Positions 40,611 to 49,575 of a stretch of DNA of 64,000 bases are shown piece after piece. The stretch covers positions 1 through 64,000 of the forward strand of contig DITN01000023.1 of the NCBI GenBank assembly GCA_002422865.1, in the 5' to 3' direction. Positions within the stretch are counted from its first letter, which is position 1; each line of letters starts with the position of its first letter. The DNA is from Bacteroidetes bacterium UBA6183 (lineage in GTDB: Bacteria > Bacteroidota > Bacteroidia > UKL13-3). The notes under the pieces were generated by a model. It was not told the DNA's origin, did not search any database, and saw only the letters and a list, made by a program, of their open reading frames with translations. The position numbers and the translations under genes are program-made.

Positions 40611-42230
40611 TTATTTGCCGCTTATTGTTTTAAGGTATTCTTTAGCTTGTTTGTTATTCGGGTCTAAAGTAATAATCTTCTCCAAATAGCCTTTTGCAAT
40701 AGCATTTTTTTCTTGTTTGATGTAATACTTCGCTAAGTAATCATAAGAAATAATGAGGTTCTTTTTGTATTTCTCCGGTGTTGCTTCAACCATGCTTATG
40801 TATTTACTGTAAGAACTCAATCCAATGGTGTCTTTTGCTTCGGTGTCTAAAGATGCTTGTACGTTTCCTCTCCAGTAGTAACCGTCTGCATAATCAGGTT
40901 TTACTTCAATTAACTTAGCAAAAGCGCTGTCTGCTTTAGGTAAAGATCTTCCAAAATAAGAAGCCATACCTAACAAATAATAATCAGCGGGTAATATTCT
41001 ATCCGTTTTGCTAATGTATGTCTCAAAACAAACGATTGATTTATCAAAACGTTTAATTTTATTATATACCATACCGGCTTCTTTCAAAAGCTCTATCTTA
41101 TCGGGTGACATTTCAATGGCCTTACTCATATTTTGAACGGCAAGACTGTCATCTCCTGGAATACGGCTATAAAGTTTTCCTAAGTACTCGTAATCGCTTG
41201 CTAAAATTTTATCAGCAGCAATTTTGCTTAAAAACAATTCAAGCTCTGCTACACCCGGGCGATACATGCTGGTATCTTTTTTCGATTCCCCTACCTCATA
41301 GTAGCTGTAACCTGCTAAACGGTGCATGTAAATATCACTGTCTTCTAACTTAATTACATCTAAAATTTTAGGTAATGCATCTTCATATTCTTTTGAGTTG
41401 AATAATATTTTAGCAAAACGCTTTTGATTAGCTAAACTAGGTTCAGAATTATTGAGGTATTTGGTGTAGTAGTCTTTAGCCAATTGGTATTTTTTCGATT
41501 TGTAATACAACTCACTCATTAATTTTAATGCAGGAGCGTAGTTAGAGTCAATATCCAATGCTTTTTTTAGATCTGTTAAAGTTTGTTCGGCATTGCGTAC
41601 ACGTAACCAAATTGCTGCTACGCGCGTAAATGCTTTTGGGTTTTGAGGTTCAACGGTTTCTGCTCTTTCATACTGCGTTGCTGCTTCTCCGCCTTTATTC
41701 ATCTCTAAATACACATCACCTGCTGCAATCAAAACTTCATAGTCTTTAGGCGCAATTTCAAGTGCATTTTTTATATGATTCAATGCTTCATCAACAACTT
41801 TATTTTCGGTACTTACTAATGCAGATGCTACCAAACGAAGTGTTTTAGCATCTTTAACCATACCATCACGTCCTCTGCTAAAGTTTAAGGCTTTATTAAA
41901 TTGAACTTTGGCTTCTTCTATTTTGTTGTTTGCAACCAGCAGTTCACCTATACCTACGTAATTAGCAGCAACGTTAGGCGCTAACTTTACACCTTCACTA
42001 AATGCCCACTGAGCAGAGTCTTCTTTAAATAAGTTTAAATAAGATTGCCCTAAGTAGTACCAATGCTCTCCGTTTGATGGCTCTTTTTGGGTTAACTGCG
42101 TAAAAATGTTACGTGCGCTTTCGTACTTGTCAAAATCTAAGGCTCTTAATCCTTCTTGTAATGTTTGTGCCTGAGCGGTTGCTATAACAACACCACCCAT
42201 TACAAAGGTTTTTAGCATTAATCTGTTCAT
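40611..42230 (-). CDS. Exported TPR-repeat protein (539 aa)
   Basis: A signal peptide (~1-22, ending AQA) is followed by at least ten tetratricopeptide-like repeats along the whole length (for example NGEHWYYLGQSYLNL, PKDYEVLIAAGDVYLEMNKG, PDYADGYYWRGNVQASL). It is a periplasmic scaffold for protein-protein interactions. It is the last gene of the ExbB-ExbD-ExbD-TonB-PstS-like operon, separated from the previous gene by seven bases, so it may support TonB-energised transport. The partner is unknown. Confidence 0.85.
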   Translation of the reverse strand: MNRLMLKTFVMGGVVIATAQAQTLQEGLRALDFDKYESARNIFTQLTQKEPSNGEHWYYLGQSYLNLFKEDSAQWAFSEGVKLAPNVAANYVGIGELLVANNKIEEAKVQFNKALNFSRGRDGMVKDAKTLRLVASALVSTENKVVDEALNHIKNALEIAPKDYEVLIAAGDVYLEMNKGGEAATQYERAETVEPQNPKAFTRVAAIWLRVRNAEQTLTDLKKALDIDSNYAPALKLMSELYYKSKKYQLAKDYYTKYLNNSEPSLANQKRFAKILFNSKEYEDALPKILDVIKLEDSDIYMHRLAGYSYYEVGESKKDTSMYRPGVAELELFLSKIAADKILASDYEYLGKLYSRIPGDDSLAVQNMSKAIEMSPDKIELLKEAGMVYNKIKRFDKSIVCFETYISKTDRILPADYYLLGMASYFGRSLPKADSAFAKLIEVKPDYADGYYWRGNVQASLDTEAKDTIGLSSYSKYISMVEATPEKYKKNLIISYDYLAKYYIKQEKNAIAKGYLEKIITLDPNNKQAKEYLKTISGK

Positions 42231-42237
42231 GTTATAT

Positions 42238-43191
42238 CTAATCGTTATTTAGTTTAATAATTCTTACCGGAACGTTTGCCGGAACTAACCCACTTTTTAA
42301 AATAATGCGTTGTCCCTTGTCGCTGTTTATAAAACTTGCAAACCCCGTGCCTAATCCATAGCGGCCTTCAGGGTTTATAATGTTAATCTTTCTATACAAA
42401 GGATATTGCTTAAGTGCAACATAAGCCTGAAATGGCTTCATTGTTTGGGCTTCAGCTGTTTCTGGTGATTTAGGGATTAGGTTTGCAACAATAATTTTAC
42501 TTAAAAAACTACTTGATGTACTATCGTCTTTATCGCTTATCCATGCCGAACCAATAATGCCAATTGTGTTTACATCTTCCTCAACTTGGGCAATTACATC
42601 AGGGTTACTGTTTACCGCATAACAATGTTTGGCTAATTCGGCTCCATTTAAAATAGAATCTTTTAAATGCCTTACTGCACCACTTTTTGCGTGATCAAAA
42701 ACAACGCGCAGTGGTTTGGCTTCGTTTGTTGGGTTAATATCTTTCCAGGTGGTGTATGTACCTGATAAGATATTTTTAATTTGTGCTATACTAAATATGG
42801 TGTCCTTACGGTTTTTGTTAATGATGATACCAATGGCATCATAACCAACTAATATGTTGCGGGGAACAATTTTTCTGTTATCGAAGTTTGTTTTTTCTGT
42901 TGGTAACATTTCTCGTGTTACAATGGCAATTCTTGCGCTATCATTGGCAAGCATATTAATGGCGTCATACTCATTGGTATAAACCATGTTTAATTTTGCA
43001 TCGGGGTATAAGGCTTCAAAAACCGCTCTTTGTGCTTCTATGATGGGTTTTAAACTTTCGTCAACACTCACCGTAATGCTACCGCTGGTACTGGTATCAC
43101 TGTGTTTTTTAGGTGATGAGTTATTACACGACCCTAAAACAAATAATAAAGTTAATGTTAGTAGGTAATTACTCAGTGTCTTGTTCTTCAT
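42238..43191 (-). CDS. PstS-like substrate-binding lipoprotein
   Basis: I start at ATG 43191 (MKNKTLSNYLL...), which gives a lipoprotein signal with lipobox LGSC (Cys ~20); a longer in-frame start at 43260 would remove it. The 317-residue protein resembles PBP-like/PstS phosphate-binding proteins (ITVSVDESLKPIIEAQ, then GYDAIGIIINK, IKNILSGTYTTWKDI, GIIGSAWISD). No PstABC genes are nearby; instead it lies within a TonB operon and overlaps the upstream membrane gene by 23 bases. It may sense or deliver an anion in TonB-dependent uptake; the ligand is unproven. Confidence 0.8.
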   Translation of the reverse strand: MKNKTLSNYLLTLTLLFVLGSCNNSSPKKHSDTSTSGSITVSVDESLKPIIEAQRAVFEALYPDAKLNMVYTNEYDAINMLANDSARIAIVTREMLPTEKTNFDNRKIVPRNILVGYDAIGIIINKNRKDTIFSIAQIKNILSGTYTTWKDINPTNEAKPLRVVFDHAKSGAVRHLKDSILNGAELAKHCYAVNSNPDVIAQVEEDVNTIGIIGSAWISDKDDSTSSSFLSKIIVANLIPKSPETAEAQTMKPFQAYVALKQYPLYRKINIINPEGRYGLGTGFASFINSDKGQRIILKSGLVPANVPVRIIKLNND

Positions 43192-43420
43192 GGTTAATAT
43201 TTTTTGATGGATTGAAGAAGCGATACAAACGGAAGCTACCATAAACCATAAGCAATACACTTATACCATACCTATTTATTGCCGGTATGTTATCAAACAA
43301 TGGCATGATGATAAATGATAGGCCCATTACGAAATAAAAAATAGCCATGATTACTCCGAATGATCTTAGTAACCTGGCTATTTTAAATTCGCGTTCGGCT
43401 CTTGTTTTTTCGAGTTTCAC
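43169..43420 (-). CDS. Small two-helix membrane protein (83 aa)
   Basis: This 83-residue protein has two membrane segments (~21-43 and ~50-66), a short cytoplasmic N-terminus (MKLEKTRAEREF) and an acidic tail. It lies between tonB and the PstS-like gene with a 13-base gap upstream and an overlap downstream, so it is clearly in the operon. Family not named; such small proteins commonly accompany Bacteroidota exbBD-tonB clusters. Confidence 0.7.
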   Translation of the reverse strand: MKLEKTRAEREFKIARLLRSFGVIMAIFYFVMGLSFIIMPLFDNIPAINRYGISVLLMVYGSFRLYRFFNPSKNINHEEQDTE

Positions 43421-43433
43421 GCTTAAATTATTT

Positions 43434-44243
43434 TTAGTTTGAAAGAGTAAACCTTACTGGCAGTACCATTTGTAACCTTACGGGTTTACCATTTTGTTTG
43501 GCAGGCTTCCATGCAGGCATTTTTTTTACTACATCAACAGCCGCTTCATCTAAACCCCAACCAAATTTCTTCAATACTTCAACGTTGGTAATACGGCCGT
43601 CAAGTTCAACCACAAACTGGATATTTACTTTCCCTTCAATACCATTTTGTTTGGCCATATCAGGGTATTGAATATTTCTGCTTAACCATTCTCCTAAGTC
43701 ACCATTAAATTCTGCTTGCTGCTCTGCAAAAGTAACAAACTCAGGCTCCGCATCACCAGTTAATCCATCACCGCTACTTTCGGTTAAACTTGCGTCTATC
43801 CCATTCGGGTCACCTTCTACGGTTTCTGTTCCTGCATCTTTGTCTTTCATTTCATCTTGCGCAGGTGGTGGCTCATCCGGAACTTCCTCATCCGGTTTAA
43901 TCTCTGGTGGAGTAAACTTCACCGTTGATTTTAATGGTGGTGGTGGTTCTGCCGGAGGGGGAGGAGGAGTGCTTTTGTCAACCGGAGGTGGCTCTTCTAA
44001 TGTTTGTACATCGGTAATTTTAACATCCTCTGTTCCCTTGGGAACAATTCCTTTAATTAAATCTATAATTGCAGGTGTAGAGATTACGAGTGTGAAAAAT
44101 ACGATAGCATATAAAATACCTTTATTGGTATTTTCATTGCTCTTTTTACGAAGCACATATGCTCCATATTCATGGTTACGGCCTTTAAATACAAGGTCAA
44201 CCCAGTTGCTATCGAAAATATTAATTTTTGAAAGTTTTGACAT
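43434..44243 (-). CDS. tonB: TonB energy-transducing protein
   Basis: This 269-residue protein has a cytoplasmic N-terminus, a single membrane helix at ~45-63 (ILYAIVFFTLVISTPAII), a Pro-rich periplasmic spacer (~85-125, PPPPPAEPPPP and repeats of PDEEVPDEPPP) and a C-terminal TonB domain (~185-269, YPDMAKQNGIEGKVNIQFVV ... MPAWKPAKQNGKPV). It transmits proton-motive energy from ExbBD to outer-membrane TonB-dependent receptors. The operon order ExbB-ExbD-ExbD-TonB is normal in Bacteroidota. Confidence 0.94.
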   Translation of the reverse strand: MSKLSKINIFDSNWVDLVFKGRNHEYGAYVLRKKSNENTNKGILYAIVFFTLVISTPAIIDLIKGIVPKGTEDVKITDVQTLEEPPPVDKSTPPPPPAEPPPPLKSTVKFTPPEIKPDEEVPDEPPPAQDEMKDKDAGTETVEGDPNGIDASLTESSGDGLTGDAEPEFVTFAEQQAEFNGDLGEWLSRNIQYPDMAKQNGIEGKVNIQFVVELDGRITNVEVLKKFGWGLDEAAVDVVKKMPAWKPAKQNGKPVRLQMVLPVRFTLSN

Positions 44244-44255
44244 ATGGTTTCCTTG

Positions 44256-44891
44256 TTATTCTAAGTTTACGGTTTTTAACATCTCAACTTCTGGAGCTGT
44301 AATATCAACTACAGCATAACGACCAATGTTACAAATCAACATTTCATCAAGTATATCAACCAAATTGTTGTAGCGCGATTTATCTGAGGCTTTGATTACA
44401 ACAATAAGTGCATCCTTGTATCCTCTAATTCCGCTTAAGTAGCCTTTGTATTGATCTTCACTTATGGCACCTTTATTTAGCATATCCTTATAAATAGGAA
44501 TACTGTCTAAACGTGGGTTACGTTGTTTGTTTTCTTTTAACAAAGTGGCACGTATACCCCCTGCCCCGTAATTGGTTATTTGAGGGGTTTGTGGCTCACC
44601 TGTTACTGGGTCAATAAAATAGAAAACTATCTTATCTTCCTTTGCCAAAAGAACGGTTACGGCTTGAGAGGCTTTTACTTTACTACCATCCTCAACCTTA
44701 TCCTCCTTTACCGGCATATTTATTTCCATGGTTTGTGGCTTATTCATGCTTGTAGTTAACATGAAGAAGGTAATTAACAAGAAGCCCAAATCTACCATGG
44801 GTGTAAAATCCACCCTGGTCGACATTTTTTTGCCTCTTTTTTTACCACCTTTGTGTTTACCACCGCCACCGCCAGCTTCTATTTCTGCCAT
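44256..44891 (-). CDS. exbD: ExbD/TolR biopolymer transport protein (second copy)
   Basis: This is a 211-residue protein. The N-terminal Gly/Lys-rich leader (GGGGGKHKGGKKRGKK) is followed by a membrane helix bearing the essential Asp (FTPMVDLGFLLITFFML, ~31-47) that takes part in proton translocation. The periplasmic domain is larger than in E. coli ExbD, with an insert around 95-160. It is one of two ExbD paralogues in tandem, 12 bases upstream of tonB. Confidence 0.92.
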   Translation of the reverse strand: MAEIEAGGGGGKHKGGKKRGKKMSTRVDFTPMVDLGFLLITFFMLTTSMNKPQTMEINMPVKEDKVEDGSKVKASQAVTVLLAKEDKIVFYFIDPVTGEPQTPQITNYGAGGIRATLLKENKQRNPRLDSIPIYKDMLNKGAISEDQYKGYLSGIRGYKDALIVVIKASDKSRYNNLVDILDEMLICNIGRYAVVDITAPEVEMLKTVNLE

Positions 44892-44914
44892 GCGTTTTGT
44901 TTATTAAAAGGTTA

Positions 44915-45514
44915 TTATTCGCCAGCTTTTTCCATGCTGGTAATAAAATTAAATCTATTCACTTTTTTCTCTTGCAATATAGCAATCACACGCTTAACTG
45001 TTGGCATATCAGCATCACGGTCGCCCTTAATGGCCACACGAATGTCATTATTTGCCAAACGTGCTTGCCAAATCCAATCACCCAATTCGTTGTTTAGCGA
45101 ATCGGTTGGTATTCCCGGTGCAGGTGCCGCTTTACGCGCCTCAGCATCCAATTTAAGGAAACTATTGAGCTGCGATAAAGGCAAACCTATGGTTGATTGC
45201 AGAGAGAATTCTTTTACTTCTTCAGCAGAAAATTTCATGTTATATTTTTCTGCCATGCGTTGCAATACCGCCTCACGTGTTGTTTGTTCCGTTATACCGA
45301 AAAACACGCGACCCTGTTTATCAATGGTGATTTGCATAATTCCTGATTCAGGAAGTTTAATCTCACTGATAGATGAAGGTGTATCTACTACAACCGGTTC
45401 ATCGGGTTTAAACTTTGTTGCAAGCATAAAGAAAGTAAGTAGCAAGAAGGCAACGTCAGTCATTGCCGTCATATCTACACTTGTGCTCTTGCGAGGTACT
45501 TTTACTTTAGGCAT
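44915..45514 (-). CDS. exbD: ExbD/TolR biopolymer transport protein (first copy)
   Basis: This 199-residue paralogue of the next gene has a membrane helix with the conserved Asp in SVDMTAMTDVAFLLLTFFMLA (the Asp at ~18). Its periplasmic domain ends with the typical VKRVIAILQEKKVNRF segment. It probably forms a hetero-oligomer with the second ExbD around the ExbB pentamer. Spacing to the next gene is 23 bases. Confidence 0.92.
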   Translation of the reverse strand: MPKVKVPRKSTSVDMTAMTDVAFLLLTFFMLATKFKPDEPVVVDTPSSISEIKLPESGIMQITIDKQGRVFFGITEQTTREAVLQRMAEKYNMKFSAEEVKEFSLQSTIGLPLSQLNSFLKLDAEARKAAPAPGIPTDSLNNELGDWIWQARLANNDIRVAIKGDRDADMPTVKRVIAILQEKKVNRFNFITSMEKAGE

Positions 45515-45588
45515 CTTAATTTATTTAAAAGATTGAAAGATTTTGAAATTGCGTGGTTGTGTTTATATCAACCAAAAACCTCAATCGA

Positions 45589-46416
45589 TTATTTTTTATG
45601 CGCTGCAGCAAATGTTTGTGTAATGCTAAAACCGGCTTCATCAATTGTATAAGTGATTTTATCGATTTTAGTAGTGAACACGTTGTACATAATAGTAGCA
45701 ACTGCAGAGTTACCGATACCTAATGCGGTATTGATTAGCGCCTCAGAGATACCATTTGCTAATGCTGTAGAGTCAGGTGAACCTGATGTTGCCAAAGCAG
45801 AGAACGCCTTGATCATACCGATTACAGTACCTAATAACGCAATTAACGTTGATACTGAAGCCATGGTAGCAATAATTACCAAGTTTTTCTCAAGCATTGG
45901 CAATTCTAACGATACAGACTCTTCAATTTCTTTTTGGATGGCCAAGATTTTTTGATCTTTGTCTAACTCGGTGTTAGCTTCCATCTCTTTGTACTTGTGT
46001 AATGCTGATTTTACTACGTTAGCAACAGAACCTTGTTGTTTATCGCACTCAGCAATAGCTGCATCAATGTTTCCACTTTGTAAGTTAGCTTGAACCTTAC
46101 GAACAAACGCTTCAGCAGAACCTTTACCAGCTGCCTTACCGATGGTTAAAAAACGCTCGATAGAGAAAGTAATACTCATTAATACCAATGAAATAAGGAT
46201 TGGTACGATGAAACCACCTTTGTAAATTAATCCAAGTACGTGGTTAATGCCATCCGGAACAGGGTGTTTGGTTGGGTCGTTGTCTTCGAAGTTGGCAGGG
46301 TTACCTAAAACAAACATGTAAATTAAAATGGCTACTACTACTAGCACCGGGATTGCAAATGATGCGAACATTGCGCTGAATTTGCTTTCTGATTTTTGTG
46401 TTTGAACTTTGTTCAT
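45589..46416 (-). CDS. exbB: ExbB/TolQ/MotA proton channel protein
   Basis: I start at ATG 46416; the longer form at 46425 begins with TTG. The 275-residue protein has three or more membrane helices: an N-terminal one (~17-37), one at ~65-85 (FIVPILISLVLMSITFSIERF), and the paired channel helices around 175-245 (VIIATMASVSTLIALLGTVIGMIKAF). The latter carry the MotA/TolQ/ExbB signature. It is the first gene of the operon. Confidence 0.94.
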   Translation of the reverse strand: MNKVQTQKSESKFSAMFASFAIPVLVVVAILIYMFVLGNPANFEDNDPTKHPVPDGINHVLGLIYKGGFIVPILISLVLMSITFSIERFLTIGKAAGKGSAEAFVRKVQANLQSGNIDAAIAECDKQQGSVANVVKSALHKYKEMEANTELDKDQKILAIQKEIEESVSLELPMLEKNLVIIATMASVSTLIALLGTVIGMIKAFSALATSGSPDSTALANGISEALINTALGIGNSAVATIMYNVFTTKIDKITYTIDEAGFSITQTFAAAHKK

Positions 46417-46425
46417 TTTGTACAA

Positions 46426-46724
46426 ATTTTTAGAGGATGCAAAAAAACTAATTTAATTGATAAATGAAAGCATTTGTGGGAAAAATTAAACCGCTTTGGG
46501 GGCTTTTATTTTCAGTGTTTTAACGCTTATTAACGTAAACATAATATACCACAAACGTAAAATATTACTGACAAAGACACGCGAAGTGTACTTTTAGTTG
46601 TCAAATTTTTTAAAAAGATAACTATTAATAATGGCCAAACCTATTAATTGCTGTACCTCAGTTCAATTACTTTTAAAATAAAAAAGAGGCTCATGGCCTC
46701 TTTTTTGAATAATTAACGAATATT
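46426..46724. other. Intergenic region between nuoN and exbB
   Basis: No gene is present. On the minus strand TACGTTTG (46559-46552) matches the -7 promoter element TAnnTTTG and lies about 136 bases before exbB, but no well-spaced TTG is found upstream. The nuo operon terminator is at 46680-46706. Confidence 0.45.
46680..46706 (-). terminator. nuo operon terminator
   Basis: AAAAAAGAGGC / GCCTCTTTTTT with a 5-nt loop, T-rich when read on the minus strand, 18 bases past the nuoN stop codon. Confidence 0.88.
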
Positions 46725-48116
46725 TTATTTTAAGATTTGCATAAACATGTCGGGAGCAACCGTTAGGCCAATTGTTGCTGCTGCACATATAATGGCTACA
46801 ACCATGTATGATGGGTGAATAATCAATGGTTTGTCGTTAGCCGGTTGACTGTACATGGCAATAATCACTTTTAGGTAATAATAAACTGCTATAATCGAAT
46901 TGATAACAGCAAACAATGTTAGTGTTACGTATCCATTTCTAATGGCTTCGCTAAATATGTAGTATTTGCCTAAAAATCCTGCAAATGGCGGTATACCTGC
47001 TAACGAAAGCATAAATACACTAATTAAAGCGGCTGCCACAGGATTCTTTTTGGCCAATCCGTTAAAGGCATCTACGTTTTCGCTGAAGTTGCTTTTAAAA
47101 GTCATGATGGCCAATGCAAATAAACCTATAGTGGCAATGGCATATGCTGCTGCGTAAAAAAGTACCGATGATGCTGCATTGGTTTGTGAACTCAATACAC
47201 CTAAAAGCATGTAACCGGCATGTGCAATACCCGAGTAGGCCAAGATACGTTTAACATTTATTTGACTTAATGCAGTAACGTTACCAACCATAATGGTTGC
47301 TCCTGTAACTATGATTAACAATGGTTCTACGTAGTACATTGTACCACCGAGACAATGGCTGAACAAACGGTACAAAGCAGCAAATGCAGCTATTTTAACC
47401 AATGTACTCATAAAGGCGGTGATTAATGCCGGTGCTCCCTCATATACATCAGGACTCCAAAAATGGAAAGGTACTGCTGATACTTTAAACAACATGGCAA
47501 AAAGCAACAAGGTAACACCTAAATAAAACATAGGCGTAACAGATCCGGCTGCAACATATTTGGCAATGCCCTCAAGCTCGAAAGTTCCACTTGCACCGTA
47601 GATTAAGGCAATACCAAACAATAAAAATCCTGAAGCAAATGCACCCATTAAAAAGTACTTCATTCCGGATTCATTACTGCGTGTGTCAAACCTGCGACTA
47701 CCGGCCATAATGTATAATGAGATGGAAAGTATTTCTATACCCAAAAACAACATGGCCATATTGTTGTAACTAAACATTACTAGGGCACCACATAAAACAA
47801 ATACCATGATTGACAAATAATCACTTATGTGGTTTTGTTCGTCTTTATAGTAATTAGCGGATAAGACGAATATTAACATGGAAATGATGATGGCTAAACC
47901 ACTGAATGCAATGGCAAAATTATCCATTTTAATCATGTGGCTAACCGATACTGGGCCTATTGAAGCAGGAGTGGTAATACCCCATTGTTGCATGTTAACC
48001 ACAAAAATGGCTGATAAACCTATGATTAATGCCGGTACCAATAGTTTGCGAAGGTTTAACACCTCAGCAAGCATACAAAATAAACCTAAGCAAGTTGTAT
48101 AAAGTAAAGTTGTCAT
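46725..48116 (-). CDS. nuoN: NADH-quinone oxidoreductase subunit N
   Basis: This 463-residue antiporter-like membrane subunit of complex I belongs to the Mrp/ND2 family. Many hydrophobic helices are present, with the conserved segment GVTLLLFAMLFKVSAVPFHFWSPDVYEGAP (Lys and the HFW motif in the proton path). A further conserved part is LSLAGIPPFAGFLGKYYIF. It is the last gene of the operon, 10 bases after nuoM. Confidence 0.95.
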   Translation of the reverse strand: MTTLLYTTCLGLFCMLAEVLNLRKLLVPALIIGLSAIFVVNMQQWGITTPASIGPVSVSHMIKMDNFAIAFSGLAIIISMLIFVLSANYYKDEQNHISDYLSIMVFVLCGALVMFSYNNMAMLFLGIEILSISLYIMAGSRRFDTRSNESGMKYFLMGAFASGFLLFGIALIYGASGTFELEGIAKYVAAGSVTPMFYLGVTLLLFAMLFKVSAVPFHFWSPDVYEGAPALITAFMSTLVKIAAFAALYRLFSHCLGGTMYYVEPLLIIVTGATIMVGNVTALSQINVKRILAYSGIAHAGYMLLGVLSSQTNAASSVLFYAAAYAIATIGLFALAIMTFKSNFSENVDAFNGLAKKNPVAAALISVFMLSLAGIPPFAGFLGKYYIFSEAIRNGYVTLTLFAVINSIIAVYYYLKVIIAMYSQPANDKPLIIHPSYMVVAIICAAATIGLTVAPDMFMQILK

Positions 48117-48126
48117 GTTCCGTAAA

Positions 48127-49575
48127 TTATTTAGCTAAGGCTTTGTTTAAAATAATATCAAGTGATGGTTGAACCAATTCAAATATTGGTTTAGGATACA
48201 CTCCCATAACCACTATGGTAAATGCTATAATTCCCAGCACCAAAGTTTCACTCCAGTTTAAGTCTGCAAACTGTTGGGTTTGTTCGTTTGTATTTCCTAA
48301 CATGGTGTTTTGGAACATGCGCAACATATAAACAGCACCCAAAATGATGGTTAATCCTGCAAATACTGCTAACCAAGTATTGTACTTAAATACACCGTAT
48401 ACCAATAAAAATTCACCAATAAAACCGTTGGTTAATGGTAAGGCCACACTGGCAATAACCACAATCATAAACAAGGTATTGAAACGAGGAGCTACATTAC
48501 GTATACCGCCAAGGCTGCTGATATTGGCTGTTTTTGTTCTGTTAATAATAATATCAGCACAGAAGAACAAACCAACCACGTTTACACCGTGGGCAATCAT
48601 TTGCACTACACTACCTTGTAAACCTTCCATGTTTAAAGCAAAAATACCTGCTGCTATCAAACCAACGTGCGCTACCGATGAATAAGCAAATAACTTTTTA
48701 AGATCGCTTTGCATGATGGCAATAATTGATGCATATACAATACCGATAACACTTAAGGTAATGGCTAATGGTCCCCACTCGGCAACACCTGCAGGAAGTA
48801 TTGGCAACAACCAACGTATTAAACTGTAAGTACCCATTTTTAGCATGATACCACTTAATAGCATGGTGCCTTGTGTTGGTGCTTCGCTGTAGGTATCAGC
48901 TTGCCAAGTATGAAATGGCACGATTGGAATTTTAATGGCAAATGCTAGAAAGAACATCCAGAACAACCAACCTTGGTTGCAACTGCAAATTGGGTTGTTA
49001 TATAAATCGGTAATGTTAAAACTTGCATTAGGGTTGTAGTAGTACAACATGATAAATCCAAACAACATTAATAAACTACCGGCCAAGGTGTATATAAAAA
49101 ACTTTAATGTAACCGGTACACGATTTTTTCCTCCCCAACCTAATGCAATAAAGTAAATTGGTAATAACGCTAACTCCCAGAAGATGTAATACAATAAACC
49201 ATCATAAGCCATAAATACGCCTATTAAAGCAAATTGCATCAACAACATCAGCGAGAAGTACGTTTTAGCGTTTGAGTATTCACGGTTAAATCCGCTTAGC
49301 ACAATTAAAGGAAGTAAGAAGTTGGTTAAACCAATCATTACAAAACTTAACCCATCAACACCTAAGTTAATGCTAATTTTAGGACTGCTTATCCAATCGT
49401 GAAAAAACACGAATGCTTCAGGACCTTGTTGTTTAAAAATGGTGTACGCATACACTGTTAAACCAAACTCGGCAACAGTAAACAACAAAGCTACACGCGA
49501 TGCCATTTTATTGCCACTAAGCAATACGGCTAACGCAGCAACTAACGGTAATAATAAAAGTAGTAAGGTCATCAT
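48127..49575 (-). CDS. nuoM: NADH-quinone oxidoreductase subunit M
   Basis: This 482-residue antiporter-like membrane subunit (ND4 homologue) shows the conserved segments FAIKIPIVPFHTWQADTYSEAPTQGTMLLSGIMLKMGTY, with the Lys/His of the proton channel, and YSSVAHVGLI. It starts directly after the nuoL stop codon with no gap (49575/49576), suggesting translational coupling. Confidence 0.96.
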   Translation of the reverse strand: MMTLLLLLLPLVAALAVLLSGNKMASRVALLFTVAEFGLTVYAYTIFKQQGPEAFVFFHDWISSPKISINLGVDGLSFVMIGLTNFLLPLIVLSGFNREYSNAKTYFSLMLLMQFALIGVFMAYDGLLYYIFWELALLPIYFIALGWGGKNRVPVTLKFFIYTLAGSLLMLFGFIMLYYYNPNASFNITDLYNNPICSCNQGWLFWMFFLAFAIKIPIVPFHTWQADTYSEAPTQGTMLLSGIMLKMGTYSLIRWLLPILPAGVAEWGPLAITLSVIGIVYASIIAIMQSDLKKLFAYSSVAHVGLIAAGIFALNMEGLQGSVVQMIAHGVNVVGLFFCADIIINRTKTANISSLGGIRNVAPRFNTLFMIVVIASVALPLTNGFIGEFLLVYGVFKYNTWLAVFAGLTIILGAVYMLRMFQNTMLGNTNEQTQQFADLNWSETLVLGIIAFTIVVMGVYPKPIFELVQPSLDIILNKALAK

